A DNA stretch of 64,000 nt. It comes from Diprion similis. Taxonomy: Eukaryota; Arthropoda; Insecta; Hymenoptera; Diprionidae. This document shows positions 48,901-62,776 of the stretch, piece by piece. A model generated the notes under the pieces. It made no database searches. It saw only the letters and a list, made by a program, of their open reading frames with translations, and was not told the origin of the DNA. Positions within the stretch are counted from its first letter, which is position 1. Every line of letters begins with the position of its first letter. The stretch spans positions 372,001 to 436,000 of the forward strand of contig NC_060110.1 in assembly GCF_021155765.1 (NCBI RefSeq), in the 5' to 3' direction. Position numbers and translations under genes: made by a program.

Positions 48901-51569
48901 CTTATTCTATATGTCATAAAAAGATTCGAAAGTTTTAGAGATATATTTAAATTTAATTTTTTTCGTTTTATTATTTCATTTTTCATTTTCGTTGACTTTG
49001 ATTTTAAATTTTTCATACTGTTTTCAAGTACTTTATTGAACTTTTCCTCCTGGGGAACATACATTTTTCATTTGATTTTGATACTAAGAATGTTTATCAT
49101 ATTTAATACAATGATGGCGATTTCTTCAAAATCTTGCACTAAGAAAATTTTGTGAAACTGTCAAAGCAGCTGTGGCTTTGTTGTTACTAATTGTCAGGTG
49201 AGCTTTTAGCTATGCTTTTTTGAGCCCTGAGTTTAAAAAAATAATATAATGGAATGAATAAAGGATGAATGACGTTTATCCAAAACATCTGTGGAATGGC
49301 AGCATCGATCAAAGCGATTCAAACGAAAAAATTTCTCATTGTGCAATCCTTCGATCCAATGCAGTACCAATACTCAACTTGGTTTAATTTTTGTTTTTAA
49401 TCTCGAATTGTTCAATAATTTTTTTATAAAAAATTTAGATGCTCAAAGACTTATTTAAGTTAAATTGGCAAATTGATGAACGCTGTAAAGATTTATTGAT
49501 TGAACTGTTTTCTTAAAAAAATCTCTAATTGTTTTCGTGTCTTATTGTATGAATGATTCTGAAGAGATTCTGAAAATATAAGTTGTTTTATAATCAAACT
49601 TGAAATATTCAAACTTTGCAAATCACGAAAAGTGAATATTAAATAATAATCCGATTTACAAAGAAATCACTAAAATGAAAAATAAACGATTTGCAAGGCC
49701 TAGAAAACAAAAATTGTGGATTCCGAATTATTCTTCAAAATATGCAATTTACATTAGACGTTCACACCTCTGCAATTTCATAAGAAACTGAATGAATTTT
49801 TTCGAAGATGATGACATTGTAAAAAAACCAGCTCGAACTTGTTAGTTATTATGGTGAATTTTCAGATTCTGTCGTTAGCATGTGAAGAAAGCGGAGGAGG
49901 ATCCTTGGTGTGGGCAGGAAACGATAGGGGAAGTGTAATATCTTGTCAGCTCGAGGTGGGCTCGGGTCGTTTAACAAAGCTTCGACGGATCGATGGAATT
50001 GGTGGAGGAATAACGAGTCTTTCTTGGCGATCCTGGCTGTCCAAAGAATCTCCTTGGCCTACACTTTTATTGAACAGTGCCTGTAACAGTCTTTGCCTTT
50101 ATCGAATAATTGATCAACATGGGACGCTATCCCTCGTAAGAAAGTACCCTGTCAGACACAGGTAATCTGTAAATATATTTTCAACCTTTTTTACCAAAAG
50201 TATCATATCTTTTCATTAGTCAGGATTTGGGTTTTTCGAAAGCTATAACACATTTTCTGATGATCTCAGTTTCCTTTACTTTCTAAGAGGCCGCAATAGC
50301 GTATCTTTAGCAGATGTTTAACATATCATTGAAGGGGAATAGCGGGTGCAATTCTGCTACAGCGCCTTTTATGGATGAATAGCATGGAATAGAACTTTTC
50401 AAGTACGCTATTTCCGTGTAGTGCTATATTTTTCGTTTACCCTAATCCTACAAAGAGCAAAGTAATTTTTAAGCATATCTATCATATTACCCATGTACTA
50501 AAATGTCACCAGTCATTTATTAATGTGTACTATTGAATTGTGTACCTAAGAAATGTGTACCTTAGAAACCTTTTTAAAATACTCCAGCTAAGAATTTTTT
50601 GGTCATCTCATTCAATTTTCGATATGAATCTTGCTGAAGCCATAGAAATTCACAGGTGTGTCTTAATTAATTTCTGACAACTGCTGGCATTAAAATTATA
50701 TCACTTTGTTACTTCATTACTCCGATTATTAAGAGTATTATTTAACCACTTGATAATATACAATCCCCATGAAGTCTCATGAAATTTAAACTACTTTCAC
50801 TAATTTCAAATTCAGAAAAATCGGCCAATCTAGGCATACCAAAATTTCTAACAAGATAAAATTCTGAAAAATACCGATTAGCTCTTATTATTGCTCAAGA
50901 TGTGTAATGAAAAGTTGAATAATGAATTAGAACGGATGAGTATCAAATGTTGATCTAGTTAGCATGACATGTACCATGAATATATTCTAGGGCTCCAATC
51001 AATACTTCGTTACTATTAGTCGTAACATATTAGTATGGTATTCAGTGACTGAGAATTCTATATCTTTAGATAAACCTGATCACCACATATGTGATATAAA
51101 TTTGTTAACGTAGTAGTTGAGTAGAGGATTTGCATTGTACACATGTATAGTTTATCTATTTGGTTTCAGCACTCTCGTTATTTGGCCACTACTTGGTTAC
51201 TAATCTTTTAATCTCTGGATTTTTTAGATATCTTGTTGAAATTATTATTTGATGTTTTCAATACAGAATGTTGAAAAATTAATAAATCAATAGATAAGTT
51301 ATGGTAATGTTGTTGACAGGCAATACTTGGTCCGATCAACATTCTGTCCACAAATGGGGGCATGTTTAATAGCTACTGGCTCGGAGGAAGGGGCTATCCA
51401 TCTGATAGACTCATCAAGGGAAGGCAGAGGAGCTCGAGTGAATCGTCTCCAAGGTCATGCTGCACCCACACTAGCTCTTTCTTTCAATTACGACGAGTCT
51501 CTATTAGCGACTGCCGATCATCAAGGTCTTATAATTGTGTGGCGCAACCATCAACATCATCATCAGTAA
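45971..51569 (+). CDS. WDR13: WD repeat-containing protein 13-like, complete, four exons
   Basis: Exons 45971-46052, 47871-48676, 49866-50161 and 51320-51569 join in frame (GT-AG) to give 477 residues, against 485 in human WDR13. The N-terminus has the family motif WRQQVFALDAKYNSHRA followed across the junction by RTLYIRRR. A Ser/Arg-rich linker (about residues 70-90) precedes SENYAFVGVHHIFDQH-like sequence (here AENYAFVGVHHIFDQH). WD40 blades then follow: GHEKGVTAIDWS...LW, LCCAFLPANNNLVITGN, LVWAGNDRGSVISC, ACLIATGSEEGAIHL and GHAAPTLALSFNYDESLLAT ending IVWRN. WDR13 is a nuclear-associated scaffold with poorly defined function. A second in-frame ATG at 45980 could also be used. Exon 1 is tiny and is accepted because it restores the conserved N-terminus in phase. 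Confidence 0.93.
46053..47870. other. WDR13 intron 1
   Basis: No additional gene or defined repeat. AT-rich. It ends in a long T tract before the acceptor at 47869-47870. Confidence 0.5.
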
Positions 51570-51738
51570 TCATTCTACTTTAGGCATTTGTTATTTATTG
51601 CTTTGGACTATCATGAACAGATTTTTAATATTCAAGATGAATATTTGCATTGTCGCCTATCATTCATTTGTACGCTCCTAAAGGAATTGTCTGAAAATTA
51701 TTTTCTTGATTGCATATTTTCCCTGAAATTGAGAAAGA

Positions 51739-51791
51739 TACATATATATATATATATATATATACATATATATATGTGTGTGTGTGTGTGT
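51739..51791. repeat. TA then GT compound microsatellite in the WDR13 3' region
   Basis: About 36 bases of TA repeats followed by about 16 bases of GT repeats, 170 bases after the WDR13 stop codon. Confidence 0.85.
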
Positions 51792-51979
51792 AAATTGACT
51801 GGGAAAACAACTGATTTTGTAGCGGGACAGATGCAGATACATGCTATGTGGGAACAGAACTAGACTCTGAGCTATTCTCAGCGCAGCTTTTAGGACCCTT
51901 GGTTTATTGAATCTTTTGTACTTAAAAAAACTCACTGAAAAATGTTCTATAACTTTGTTTTATAATACTGTATATATGT

Positions 51980-51985
51980 AATAAA
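51980..51985 (+). promoter_or_regulatory. Candidate polyadenylation signal of the WDR13-like gene
   Basis: AATAAA, 411 bases past the stop codon. Confidence 0.45.
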
Positions 51986-53079
51986 TCTTTCCTATAGTAA
52001 TTTTAAATATAAGTAATAGATCGATTTAATATTAGGAACGTCACTTGAAAGTGAAAACAGCCTTTCTAACTTACCCCAACGAATTCCTCCTGCCGTGTCA
52101 TACACTTGAAACAAAATTATATTTTTGCCTAAAATTTATCTGTCTCACATATAAGACTGATCCAAGTTGACAGTACATTTATCTTTATTTTGCTTCGTTT
52201 CGAATAATTTCCATGAGTTTGTATTTATATCATATCATTTATCAATTTATTCAATTTCGAGTGTATATGCGTGGGGTATTTACGCAGAATAGATGTGTCA
52301 GTGTCAAAGTATGTTATAAATCGGCTTATTAATTAATGGAATGGCTAAGACTCCAACTGTAATCTAGATTAAGCAGGAGCGGTTCATCTGAGTTGTGAAT
52401 TAACTGAAATATTTTGTTCAAGTGTTTACTTCTAAAAATCATTTTAGCATCAATAAGCTGTAGAATATATTGTGGTGATGCAACGAAAGTGTCATAATAG
52501 AAGCAGAAACAAGTGTCAACAGTAAATCTTTGCAGAAGTGAATACATTAGTGAATGCGGAAGCGGAGGTATAAATACTATAAATAAAACTAATATTTTGT
52601 CAATTATTATTTTTTTCATCAAATTAATATTCGAAATTTAACAAAGGCAACTTATATTTAATAACAAGTAATTTAGTAGTAAACTAGTGCGGAACTTCCG
52701 CAGTTGCGGAAGCAGAAACGAAGGTCGGTTGCAACACTCACTACATACATGTGTACACATAAGGGTTGGTGGGTGGGCGGGGGGGAGGAGTACTGGGAGA
52801 CTTCTTAAGCCAGTGTGTAAATATAAATTTTATATCTTTTTAGTGATATAGCGATGATGGAATGGTTATGGATAATATTTTTTTATTCATGCGTTACCGT
52901 TTTGGATACTTGCAGAGTCAATTATTAACTATTTTTCAAATTTCAGGAGCTTATGCATCGCATTCCAATTATCTGTGGATTTTATTATTCCTGGACGCTT
53001 GTGGTCACAATCTCCTCCGCTAGTCGAAGTTCTACTCCACTTTAGAATCCATCAGTCACTTAGCAATGGTAACATTATT
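51986..53079. other. Intergenic region between convergent WDR13 and Exo70
   Basis: No gene identified. Short ORFs only; a G-rich stretch near 52765-52790. Confidence 0.4.
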
Positions 53080-53081
53080 TA

Positions 53082-53444
53082 TACCGGGAGAGTCGTTTTA
53101 AGTATCGAGAATGAGAGGGACTGACTAGACGCGAAGGCACATCCCTTCAGCGAATAAACGGTCAAAGCAATTGCGTCAGACTGTGATCATGACGGGCGAA
53201 GGATATCTAATTTCTTGTTATAGAAAAAAGTCTCAACAACGACTAATTGAGGTAACGTTTTTATTTTTAATAGATTTCGGAATAAATGTTTCAAGGATCC
53301 CTCATCTGATGAACTATCTTTGATTATCAATCGTCCAACTAGTACCGCTTACCACAATTTCATCCTGTTGATTGGCTAAAGGGATGTGCCTTCGCGTCTA
53401 CTAAGCCCCTCCCATTTTCGATACTTGAAGCGACTCACCCTGTA
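53082..53444. repeat. TIR MITE flanked by TA, 363 bp
   Basis: Inverted ends of about 70 bases: left TACCGGGAGAGTCGTTTTAA, right (complement) TACAGGGTGAGTCGCTTCAA. The inner block GACGCGAAGGCACATCCCTT is identical in both arms up to the last bases. TATA lies at both edges. No coding content. Confidence 0.75.
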
Positions 53445-54737
53445 TAGTGAATGTTGAAAGTACATTGTCAAAATTTTTCAAATTTTTGAAATCGTAGAAA
53501 AAAATACATACTTTGTAAATATGTACCTATGTTATAAGATGTGTTAAATCAATATTTTGCAGTATAATCATAATTATCTGTTTGCACATGAAGGCTGTTT
53601 TCAGTGAAGTGCAGTTGATTCAAAAGATGTGTGAAGGATTCTGACTTTATCATCGACGATAGGTGTTTAAAAAATACATCAATTATATTAGTTAATTTAA
53701 GCTAAAAGAGTAAAAAGTTTTAGATTATTTCATTTACAAATTTAAATATCGTATAATCGTTGTCATTATTTGCATCAAGGAATTTAAAATCAAGCAAGTA
53801 TTGTTGAACTGGCAAGGGCCAGTTTCGAAAAATTAGTTTGTCATTAAAATAGGCTTATACCATAATTCCACACATCAAAAGCAAGTTCTGATAAGAGTAA
53901 AACTGATTCTAGAACTGAACGAAAGTGTAAGAGAAGTAAGCTGTTGAGATAACATACTTGAGCTATGGCTAGAAAAGTTTAGAACGCTCTATATCGCATT
54001 GGCCTGATTGACTTCGAACAGAGGTGTTTTTATCCTAATTGGTCACACTTCAGTAGAATCGCATAACGGTCACACAGGGTTAATTTTACCCCAAAATGTG
54101 ATATCCTGCTTCAACTATGAGTTAGAAAAAAAAATCTAGGTATTGTTTTGATTGTTTAAATATCGTAAAACATCGGCAAAGTTAAGGTAACGAAAAAAAT
54201 TGTGTTTTTCACGGAAAAAACTGTTTTTTTCTAGAATTGATTTAGAGCAAAACATTATGAAAGTCCATTCCTGAACTCTACAAAGAATTTGAAAATCGTT
54301 TGGAGTGATATTCACCCCAAGTGATCAATTAGCGCTAAAGTTTACAATTCGTAAATCGTAACGTTACTAATCATATCAGAAAAGTTTTCATAAAATTCCT
54401 AAATAGTACTAATTGTGATGAACATCGAAAGTTTCGAATTCCCAGATCTAGAAAAACGATATTTAATCATGGGCACAGCACTGCTTGTTTTATTTTAGGT
54501 GTTCGAGACTCTTAAGTGATACCTGAAAATAACAGAAAAAACACTGTAATAATGTAAAAATTTAATAATGATACCCTCAAAAGCTCGAAACGACCATAGA
54601 AGAATATTAAATCTCTAGTAGAGTGAGTAGTCAACTACGTTGTGGATTGATTTGCCATGGATGATTACAGTTTAAAGTCGAATTTTTTGTAAGTAAACTA
54701 ATACACTCTTTCCCGAATATTATATTGCTTGGACGAC

Positions 54738-54743
54738 TTTATT
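54738..54743 (-). promoter_or_regulatory. Candidate polyadenylation signal of Exo70
   Basis: TTTATT on the plus strand (AATAAA in gene direction), 73 bases past the Exo70 stop codon. Confidence 0.5.
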
Positions 54744-54815
54744 TTCAAAGGAAATTGATACATTTTAGGATTTTTTATGTCAACTATTGCATATTGGAAT
54801 AGCTGTTTCATTCAG

Positions 54816-57800
54816 TTATGCAGCGGTATCAAAAAATGTTCCTATGACGGAAGTAACTTGTTCCGGCGAATATTTAGCATGTTTTGCAGGATTTTTGGAG
54901 AATGGGATACTGCGATATTTAGCATAAAATGTACTGTACAATGGCAGTAATGATTGTCGTAAGGCGTGACGTAACTCATCCCGGAGTCGGGCATCTGGAA
55001 CCGAATATAAACGCTGACACTTGGCAGTTTCTTCGAATTCCCTCGTAAACCCTGCGAATCGTTCTTTTATGACTTTGGACCCCAAATCTGTAAACAAAAT
55101 TTACAATTTGGATCGCAAGAAATATTTGTACATACGTATTAGGATGTATTCATAAGGCACCCTGTTTTTGTAATGTCAAATTTTTACGATAATAATTATT
55201 TAATAGTACCTTTAACTAAGTATTAGGGCTGTGCGATTAATCGTTTAGTCATTTATTTCATTTAATTATTTCTTCAATTGATTGATCCATCGATTGAGTG
55301 ATTTTCCAATTGATCGAACAACCAGTTCTTCAGACTAACCGGTTTCCGCTTACTTATTTTTCAAGCAATCAAATAATCGATCAATTGGAACAACACTTGA
55401 TCAAAGCCTGCGATTAATCGATTATTTGAAAAATCAATTGATCAAATTCCACGATTAATGGATTAATCGCACAATCCTAGTACAAAGATGAATCATTGAT
55501 TGTGAGCGTTTTATTTTAATCGGAAATTACTGGTAATTTTGAGAAAAATTGAGCGAAATTAACGGGAATGCTGAGAATTAAACCCAGGCCCATTTCGAAG
55601 GCTACACTGTTCTAGCCATATATAGTTTGCCTACAAATGTTAATTGGCATTCAGTTTCAGTACCTTTGATTTCGAATTATTTGTTTTTATAGTTGACAAG
55701 AAATCCACGATTTCTCGGGAATTTGGAACACGATGGTCATTTTTGCATAAATTTTTCGTAGAATATTGTGGTTCGACAGACATAGTTGTAGAAATAATTA
55801 TAAAAATTGATTAGCGATCATTTTTCGTACGTCACTTGTTAAAATGGCAATAATTTTTGTAGAGTATCGTAACAGTCTAAAACAAACAACTGATGTTTTT
55901 TCTTACATTACACTCACCTGTTAAAACAAGGTGAGTTGAAAAATATATGACAGATTGATAAGATGCAATATCTAGCTTTGGTTGAAGATTGGTAGTGCAT
56001 TGTTTTCATTATTCACATCCATTTTTCACATTTGTAATGTCATAGAAAATCATTCTTAAAAAGAGATGTTTTTCTACAACATTCCACAAAAAAGAATTTC
56101 TACGTTTTCAAGTCGTAGATTTCACGAAGACTTGTGAAACTTTACGATTTTTTTTACAATTATCTGTGTAAAAGGATAACTGCTGCTATTCAATTTCTTT
56201 GATTTTTGTATAAATTCGTACAATTCTACAAGAGTGCACAGAATTTTACATTCATTTTTATGATCAGTTGATGGTTTTATTTTGCTCGAGAAAACTGTCG
56301 ATTATCATAATTTTTCATAGAAGTTCATACTCATTTATCAAAATTCACATTTTTATTTCAACTGTTTGGAGTAGTCGATTTTGTATTTTGTGTAGGTGAT
56401 TGTTGATTATTGCAATTTGATATAATATTGCAGCGTTTGCTATGAGAGATGTAAAAAAATAATAAGTGCCTATGACAAACGATTTTCTATAATTTTCTAT
56501 TTTTCCGTATTTTCTTAAAATGTTGTGGAGATTATTTTCACCAGGGTTTCTCAAATAGATTTTGTTAGAACATTTGAGAATATTTATGAAATGCCACATG
56601 TTTTGGCAAAGATATTTTTGGTTTTAGTATTAAAATCTCACCCAACGGTAGATATCCAGTTAAACTTGAAAGCTGGAGCTCGAAAGATTATATAATGAAG
56701 CCACTATTATCGTCTTTGCCTATTTGTCCTGATCAAAGACAAAGTTTCTGTTTGCTAGTAGGCTTGAAAGTATGTAGTACTATCTTCCTATTCGAATTCT
56801 GAACGACTGTTCATCTTAACTTAACAACTTCATAAATGTACTTGCTCAGTCTTACCCAAATCATCGGTTATTTCAAGATGCGGAATTGCTTTGGCAAATG
56901 TCGCTGTGACGTAATTGATTTTGTCCCGAGCCAACAAATCCTGGTAAGTTGTTTTAGCTGATGGTTCAGCTAATAGTAGTAACTCCATCAGTGAGCTCCG
57001 ATGCAATGCATTTATCACATGGTTGTGATTGTTTAAGCGGAAAAGCATTCGTAATGCTGGGTCAGAATAGGACATATCACTTCTGTTCACGAGAGCCAAA
57101 TTAAGTTGTGCAAGAACTTTTTCTGTGTCATGCAATGTGGACAAAAAAAATCTTGTCAATTTTCATCCAAACAAGATTCAGGGTGGTGATAGAAGCCGGA
57201 GTACAAAGTTCCTGAGATATCCCCAATTTTCAGAGCACATTTTTTGAATTTTTTTCCCATTAATACCCGTTATCGTACTTCACAAATGGTTGTATAAATG
57301 GTATTCAAGTTAATTTCTAGAGAATGATGTAATAAAATTAAGCAGATGTTACATCAAAAGGTATATCGAAAATTTGTTTGTTCTATTTCAAACGAATTAT
57401 TATTTAATTTGATGTTAATTAATATCATTATAATTGAAATGATTTTGGCAAACAAAACAGATATATTTCTATAATATTTCCTTGCGTTCATGAGTTTCAC
57501 GAATTTCCCTGAGGCTTTTTTTTTTAAGTTTTCTAGAGCCCAAAAATTCCCTGAGAATTCCCAGATTTTCGAATCTCCTGATTTTGTCGCCACCCTGCCG
57601 TTCTTATAAATACAATAAAACACATTTTACACTAAAATAGTAAATTTAGATTTCATAAGTAAATTGAGCTATTTGATATTTGAAATACTCAGTTAAAAAA
57701 ATGAAGGGGTCCCTCTCCCCGTTGCCCGTTTTTGCAAGTAGAAAATTGAATCAAACATAATTGTGAAGTTAAAAATCTTGACTTCAAGCTCCATTTTCTA

Positions 57801-60800
57801 CATTTAGTGCATACATAGTTTTTCTCGAGTGACCTTAGCTTTAAAGTCACTCATGCTAAATTTGTAAAGCGAACCTTCGACTTTGTTGTACAGGTTTTTT
57901 TTTAGATTTTCAAGATAGTCGTGTCGTAGCTTGTAGTTTTTCCTTCAAGTTTTTTACTTTAAATTTCATTTACGATTTTTTCCTGCCAAATTATCTAATA
58001 ACAAAAAAATAGTGTCCAAACAACTTTGATCCTACATAACAAATGAAAAAACAGCTGTACAGACATTTGAAGAAAAATGAGATTGAACCTGATTGTTCCC
58101 TTTCTGAATCTTTCATCAAAAATTACCGTCAACGTCATTGGCAAAACAACTTTCCAAAGGTGGCCCTTAAAATTCAGAGGTTGAAATTTAAACTTTACAC
58201 AGCTTATGGAAAAATGGTGATTCATACCATTTTGAAGAATAGAGATTTTCCTTCAAAAGCCAATATTTGAATTTTTCCTGTGTTTTCTAATACCAAAGAT
58301 ATTGAAAGTCAAACGAAAAGCAGCGACTGTATGCTTACCTCCAGCCTTAGAATTACCCAAGGTTTTTTACTTATGACATAAGAATAAAGAAAAAAGAATA
58401 AATTTAGCAAGAAAAAATCGCTAAGCAATCGAAAAAAAACAATTTTGAAGGGAAAGCTTCAGATTACAAAATGCAATAGGACGAAATTCAGTTCATCACA
58501 TTTCATCGGGCGAGTTCAAAGGTTCATTTTACAAATTTCATACGAGTGACTTAAAGATAGGATAACTCGAGATACGTATGGGCTTAATCAAGAAAATGGA
58601 GCATGAGGCCAACATTTTCAGTTTCAAAATCATTTTTGATTCAACTTACTACTTGCAATTTATACATCGTTACAGTGTCAGGGTGTCATCAATGAAACAT
58701 CAAATTTCCTGATTTGAAAGCTCTGAGAAGCGGACAATCATATATAAATTATTTAGGATTGTTCTTTCAATTTGCAAGAAAAAAGAAAGAATATATTTTG
58801 TTGAGATAACTATTATCATATTCAGTGATACCACTATTCACACACGCTTGAAGACAATATTTGACCAATGAATATTTACGAAATGAATTTTGTAATAGAA
58901 CGTTAAATTCACTCACTTCAAGTACTCAGGCTAAATATCATGTGGAGATCAAACATCAACCGTAAAACTTTTTAAGTTTGTAAAATAAGTGGACCATGTG
59001 GGCCCCACGGAACATGTTTGGACCCCCAGTAACTTTTTTTTTTATAACTGTTGATCGCTCAAAACTTTTCTTCTAGCAAAGTTTCAGGAGAAACATCAAG
59101 GAATGTATGTGAATTTTTATTTAAAAAACTTGATGAAACCCTTCAACTATAGCAGCCAATTAAACTCAAAAAATAATCTGTGTATATGCAAAGAAACAGA
59201 GTCAATTATAATCGAAAAAATTCAAATTTCTCTGATTCTGGCACCTTGAAAAATTTTTCTGCAGCAGAAACTAGCAGGATGTTTAATTTTATAAAAAGTT
59301 CGGTTTCGACCAATTTTTTATACTTTACTTCAAGTGGCTGACATAGATCCGCTCAATTGTAGAAATAATGATTATCAATTTACTAGTGACCTGATTTCAA
59401 GTAATTGATTGAAAGTATAAATAATAACTCAGAATAAGTTTAATAAGAAACTATTACTAACTGATATATACTCCAAGTAGTATTCTTTGGTTTTCCTCTC
59501 CTTGCTGAGACGATGAAGCCAATGCATTTCCATATGAAGACTCCGTACCAGTGCTACGCTTTAAGACAGTTCCAGCTGTATCAGCGCATTCAGCAAGATG
59601 TTCCAAAAAGACTAGAACATTACTGGTACTCTCGGCAACTGTTCCGTCCTTAGGTAAAGCAGTGCCTGAATCATTTCGTACATTTTCGGCGAAATCCTCC
59701 AATGCTTTGGCACCCTTAATGTCAACAAGAAATATTACATTTTAGGTCTAGCACATTAACAATAGAATAATTAGAGACTGCTAATAATTAAAGATACCTT
59801 AATATTAGACTAGAATCATTGGCCCTATCACTGTTATTATTGAATCACCACTTCGCCCACAAATATTTGAGATACCAAATTTATTGCCAATATTGCCAAT
59901 ACAACATTATTTTCTATATTACTCCACTGCATCTGAACTATAAACCGTCCATTGATATTATTAGTAACCATTATTTATTATTATTGACTGTTACTGACAT
60001 AACATCTATCATCACGTCATACATATAGTATTAGTTGATTATTTATTGAAAGAAATAAATTAGAAATATTTTTCAATGGCAAATTATGCCAGAGCTGGAG
60101 TCATGCCAAATTATACAGCAATTGCAAAATTCACTATTCTGCCATAAGATTCTCACATGAAATGAACTAAAGGCTACCACATCATATTTCAATCGGTTGG
60201 AAAAAATGGTGTAATTTCCACTTGTGTGATACTAGTAAAAAAAATTTTACTCTAAAAAATTTTAGAAGCTTACTTAAAAGTCATTTATATTAGACGCACC
60301 GTGGAATTTAACGTGTTGAGTACCGAGGCAAATTTGGACCTTAGTGCATAGTCACAGCCTTCTACAGTTCTCTCCAAATCAGGTCGTAATTCACTAAGAT
60401 GTTTGAGGATTGGAAAGACAACTAAGACGGCAGAAAAATCACGTCTTGCGATACATCTCTTGGCTCGTGCAGCAATGCTTTCACCGTCATGTGCTACCAA
60501 GTCCATTGCATCTCGTACAGTAGCTTCTAGCACCTGTGGACACGAAGCTGGAGGCAGTATACGAGCAAGAAGACCTCGTTCAGCCTGCATAAGTTTGTGG
60601 AGACCAGCAGCTAGCAATAGGTAATTTTCCATTTCCTGCTCGTCTGGCGCAGCATCTTCCGCTACATAACCAGAGAGCTGAGGCTGTGATCGTCGAGACG
60701 AGGGTAAAGAGAGTCCTAATCCTGTTGTTTGTGAGGCTTTGAATAACATTTTGGTAGCTTTTTTCTCCAGCACATGCTGCAGCCTTCGTGATGCTCTTCG

Positions 60801-60851
60801 TCCAGCATTCTCCTGTGCAGCCAGAGAATGCCTGTTCGGAAATTTGGCTCT
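54816..60851 (-). CDS. Exo70: Exocyst complex component 7 (Exo70), C-terminal four exons, partial
   Basis: Exons 60851-60300, 59714-59462, 57122-56856 and 55087-54816 join in frame over GT-AG introns to give 447 residues plus stop. Human Exo70 is about 650-735 residues, so the N-terminal coiled-coil region is missing and should lie upstream of 64000. Exo70 is a rod-like exocyst subunit that tethers secretory vesicles at the plasma membrane by binding PI(4,5)P2. Family blocks: AKRCIARRDFSAVLVVFPIL; GAKALEDFAENVRND and PKDGTVAESTSNVL at the exon 2/3 region; VYIKKVLAQLNLAL across the next junction; LNNHNHVINAL; and the C-terminal domain KVIKERFAGFTREFEE ... PFSKNPAKHAKYSPEQV ... FDTAA. The C-terminal basic patch used in lipid binding is retained. 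The acceptor at 60852 confirms that more exons precede. Confidence 0.93.
55224..55479. repeat. Fold-back MITE built from ATTAATCG-like motifs, in the last Exo70 intron
   Basis: Ends TAGGGCTGTGCGATTAATCG and (complement of right end) TAGGATTGTGCGATTAATCC. The interior is a diverged palindrome rich in CGATTAAT/AATCGATTA and CAATTGAT. The first 12 bases match the left end of the element at 25500. No target duplication is evident. Confidence 0.65.
57179..57597. repeat. Non-autonomous hAT-like element with CAGGGTGG ends
   Basis: Left CAGGGTGGTGATAGAAGCC and right (complement) CAGGGTGGCGACAAAATCA are inverted at the termini only; the right part has CCTGAGAATTCCC-like repeats as in the 8204 element. 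It lies in an Exo70 intron starting 57 bases upstream of the exon at 57122. Flanking duplication not seen. Confidence 0.55.
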
Positions 60852-62776
60852 CTGCAATATTAGTCAATGATTCAGATGATGGTCAACTTTTAAATAAAAA
60901 TAGATGTGTAATACCCTGATATTGTCAGCTGTTTGTGAAATATATTCGAAAATAAGTAGTGTTTGTGTAAGCCTGCATTTACGTGGCGTAATTATTGATC
61001 ATTGTAAATATCCTGCAATAGTGAGTGGAAGTTTGTAGGTTTGTGGTATAGGTTTTGTGATTAAGTCGACGAAATAATGGTATTAAAGTTAGCAACGTTA
61101 ATGTTTTGATTTTATTTTCATAACATTCTCTCAATTCTCAATTCTAATGTTGCAAGATTTTGTTTTTTTTCTCGATGTTTCATTCAATCGACGTTACTAA
61201 CTTTAGCCACCTCAGATATATGTATATATCTATTATTCATTGCAAAAAGGTTGAAGTGAATATAGGCTTACACAAAAATTGCATGATTCTAACAACTTGA
61301 AGAGCAACTTATATCAGTCACGGATTCTGAATTGTGATTGGGGGTGACTCACAAGGAAAACATGCTCATTTAGATGCAACAATTATGAGCAATATTTTTG
61401 CATTTCAAATTAGAAGGCAAGTGGAGTTGTGGAATATGGTGGAAGAATCCCAGGGAAGGTTCGGGAAGGACATGAAAGAATTTGAAAATTTCCAGGGGGG
61501 GGGGGGGGAGACGCAGTACTTCAATGTGACAGAAATTAGCCATGAGGATACAATGAAGTAACGTATAGGGAAAGTGGGCCAGATGATTTTTTTCTACTCA
61601 TGAGCATATATGTGAAATACGATAATGCGAAGTTAGTAATATTTGTAGTTTCTGTTAGCGCAAACAGTCTGTGGATCAACTTTTTTCTCAAATGAAAATT
61701 CGGTATCACGCTTATGGTATAAAAAAACGAATGAAACTTTTCTAACTGCAATATAGTACTTGTAGCATTATCCATAGCACACATGGTTTCACGTCAAATG
61801 ATGACACAGGGCATTATGTCTTATCAGAAAATATCAAAGTTACAAAATTTATTCAGATACTTCATATCATTTTCTAAACCTCAAATTACTTGAGTAAAGA
61901 AAAAAAAAATCTAAAATTTTAGGGCTATTGTGATGACAATGTGGAAATTTTTCTACTTGGGTAACTTGTTCAATTAATAAGACATTTGACATCTGAGAAC
62001 TGAAGTGGATTCAGATTTGATCGTACTCATTTTTGATAGTTTTGTGATAGTTCGTATCTCACCCAGAAATAAGTGAAGAGATCTTTTGGAATTCTGCAGT
62101 CTTACTTTGTTAATTTTTGTAATGTTGTGAAACTGCCAAAGAGAGTTGAGATATTCTTGTTGACATTTGTACCACAAATGAAAACCAGTGATAGGATTGT
62201 TTTGAAACTTCGACTAACTCAATACATTGATTAATCATTAAATAATTTTAATGATGTACTCTCAACAGAACAACACTATGGGATGTTCTGAAATTTGTGA
62301 TTTGCTATATTGAATATCTAAAGTATATGATGTTTGATTCTACTGAAGTTAAGGTAATTTACACCTTTCGAGTAAGATGATGCATCACTAAGGAAATCGT
62401 ATAAAGTTTTATCCTGATTTGTCAAATAGTTGTGAACATAATGCAATATGCTTTGCTTATCAACAGTATGCCAGAAAATTCACAGTAAATGTTACTTCAG
62501 TCTATGGTAATGCTGGGAGATGTTGTCATAATGGAAAAATATTTCATGCTCCTAATTTAGCAGCAAATAATTAAATTTTTAAACATTCAATGTTTTTAAT
62601 GAAACTAAATATTAGTGAGAAGAAAAAAAAACTACAAGATGTACAAAATGACTTGTTTAGGTTCTTTTTACGCTAAGTTTAAACTAACTTGCAGTAGATG
62701 CAAACTCTTTATGGATGTGGATTTTCAATTGATAGTCCAGAGGCTTGTATCGAATATAATGTTAGTGGTTGTTTGA
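60852..62776. other. Probable Exo70 intron, proximal part
   Basis: No exon with Exo70 N-terminal similarity was found. Contains a 14-base G run at 61495-61508. Short ORFs are not recognisable. Confidence 0.4.
61495..61508. repeat. Poly-G run (14 bases)
   Basis: Fourteen consecutive G in AT-rich sequence. Confidence 0.85.

Noticed and set aside
48883-49155. 90-codon plus-strand ORF in a WDR13 intron
   Set aside because: Phe/Leu/Ile-rich translation of AT-rich DNA with no motif; the splice from 48676 to 49866 restores the WD40 protein without it.
60403-60624. Plus- and minus-strand ORFs overlapping 60285-60867 in other frames
   Set aside because: Shadows of the Exo70 exon 60851-60300.
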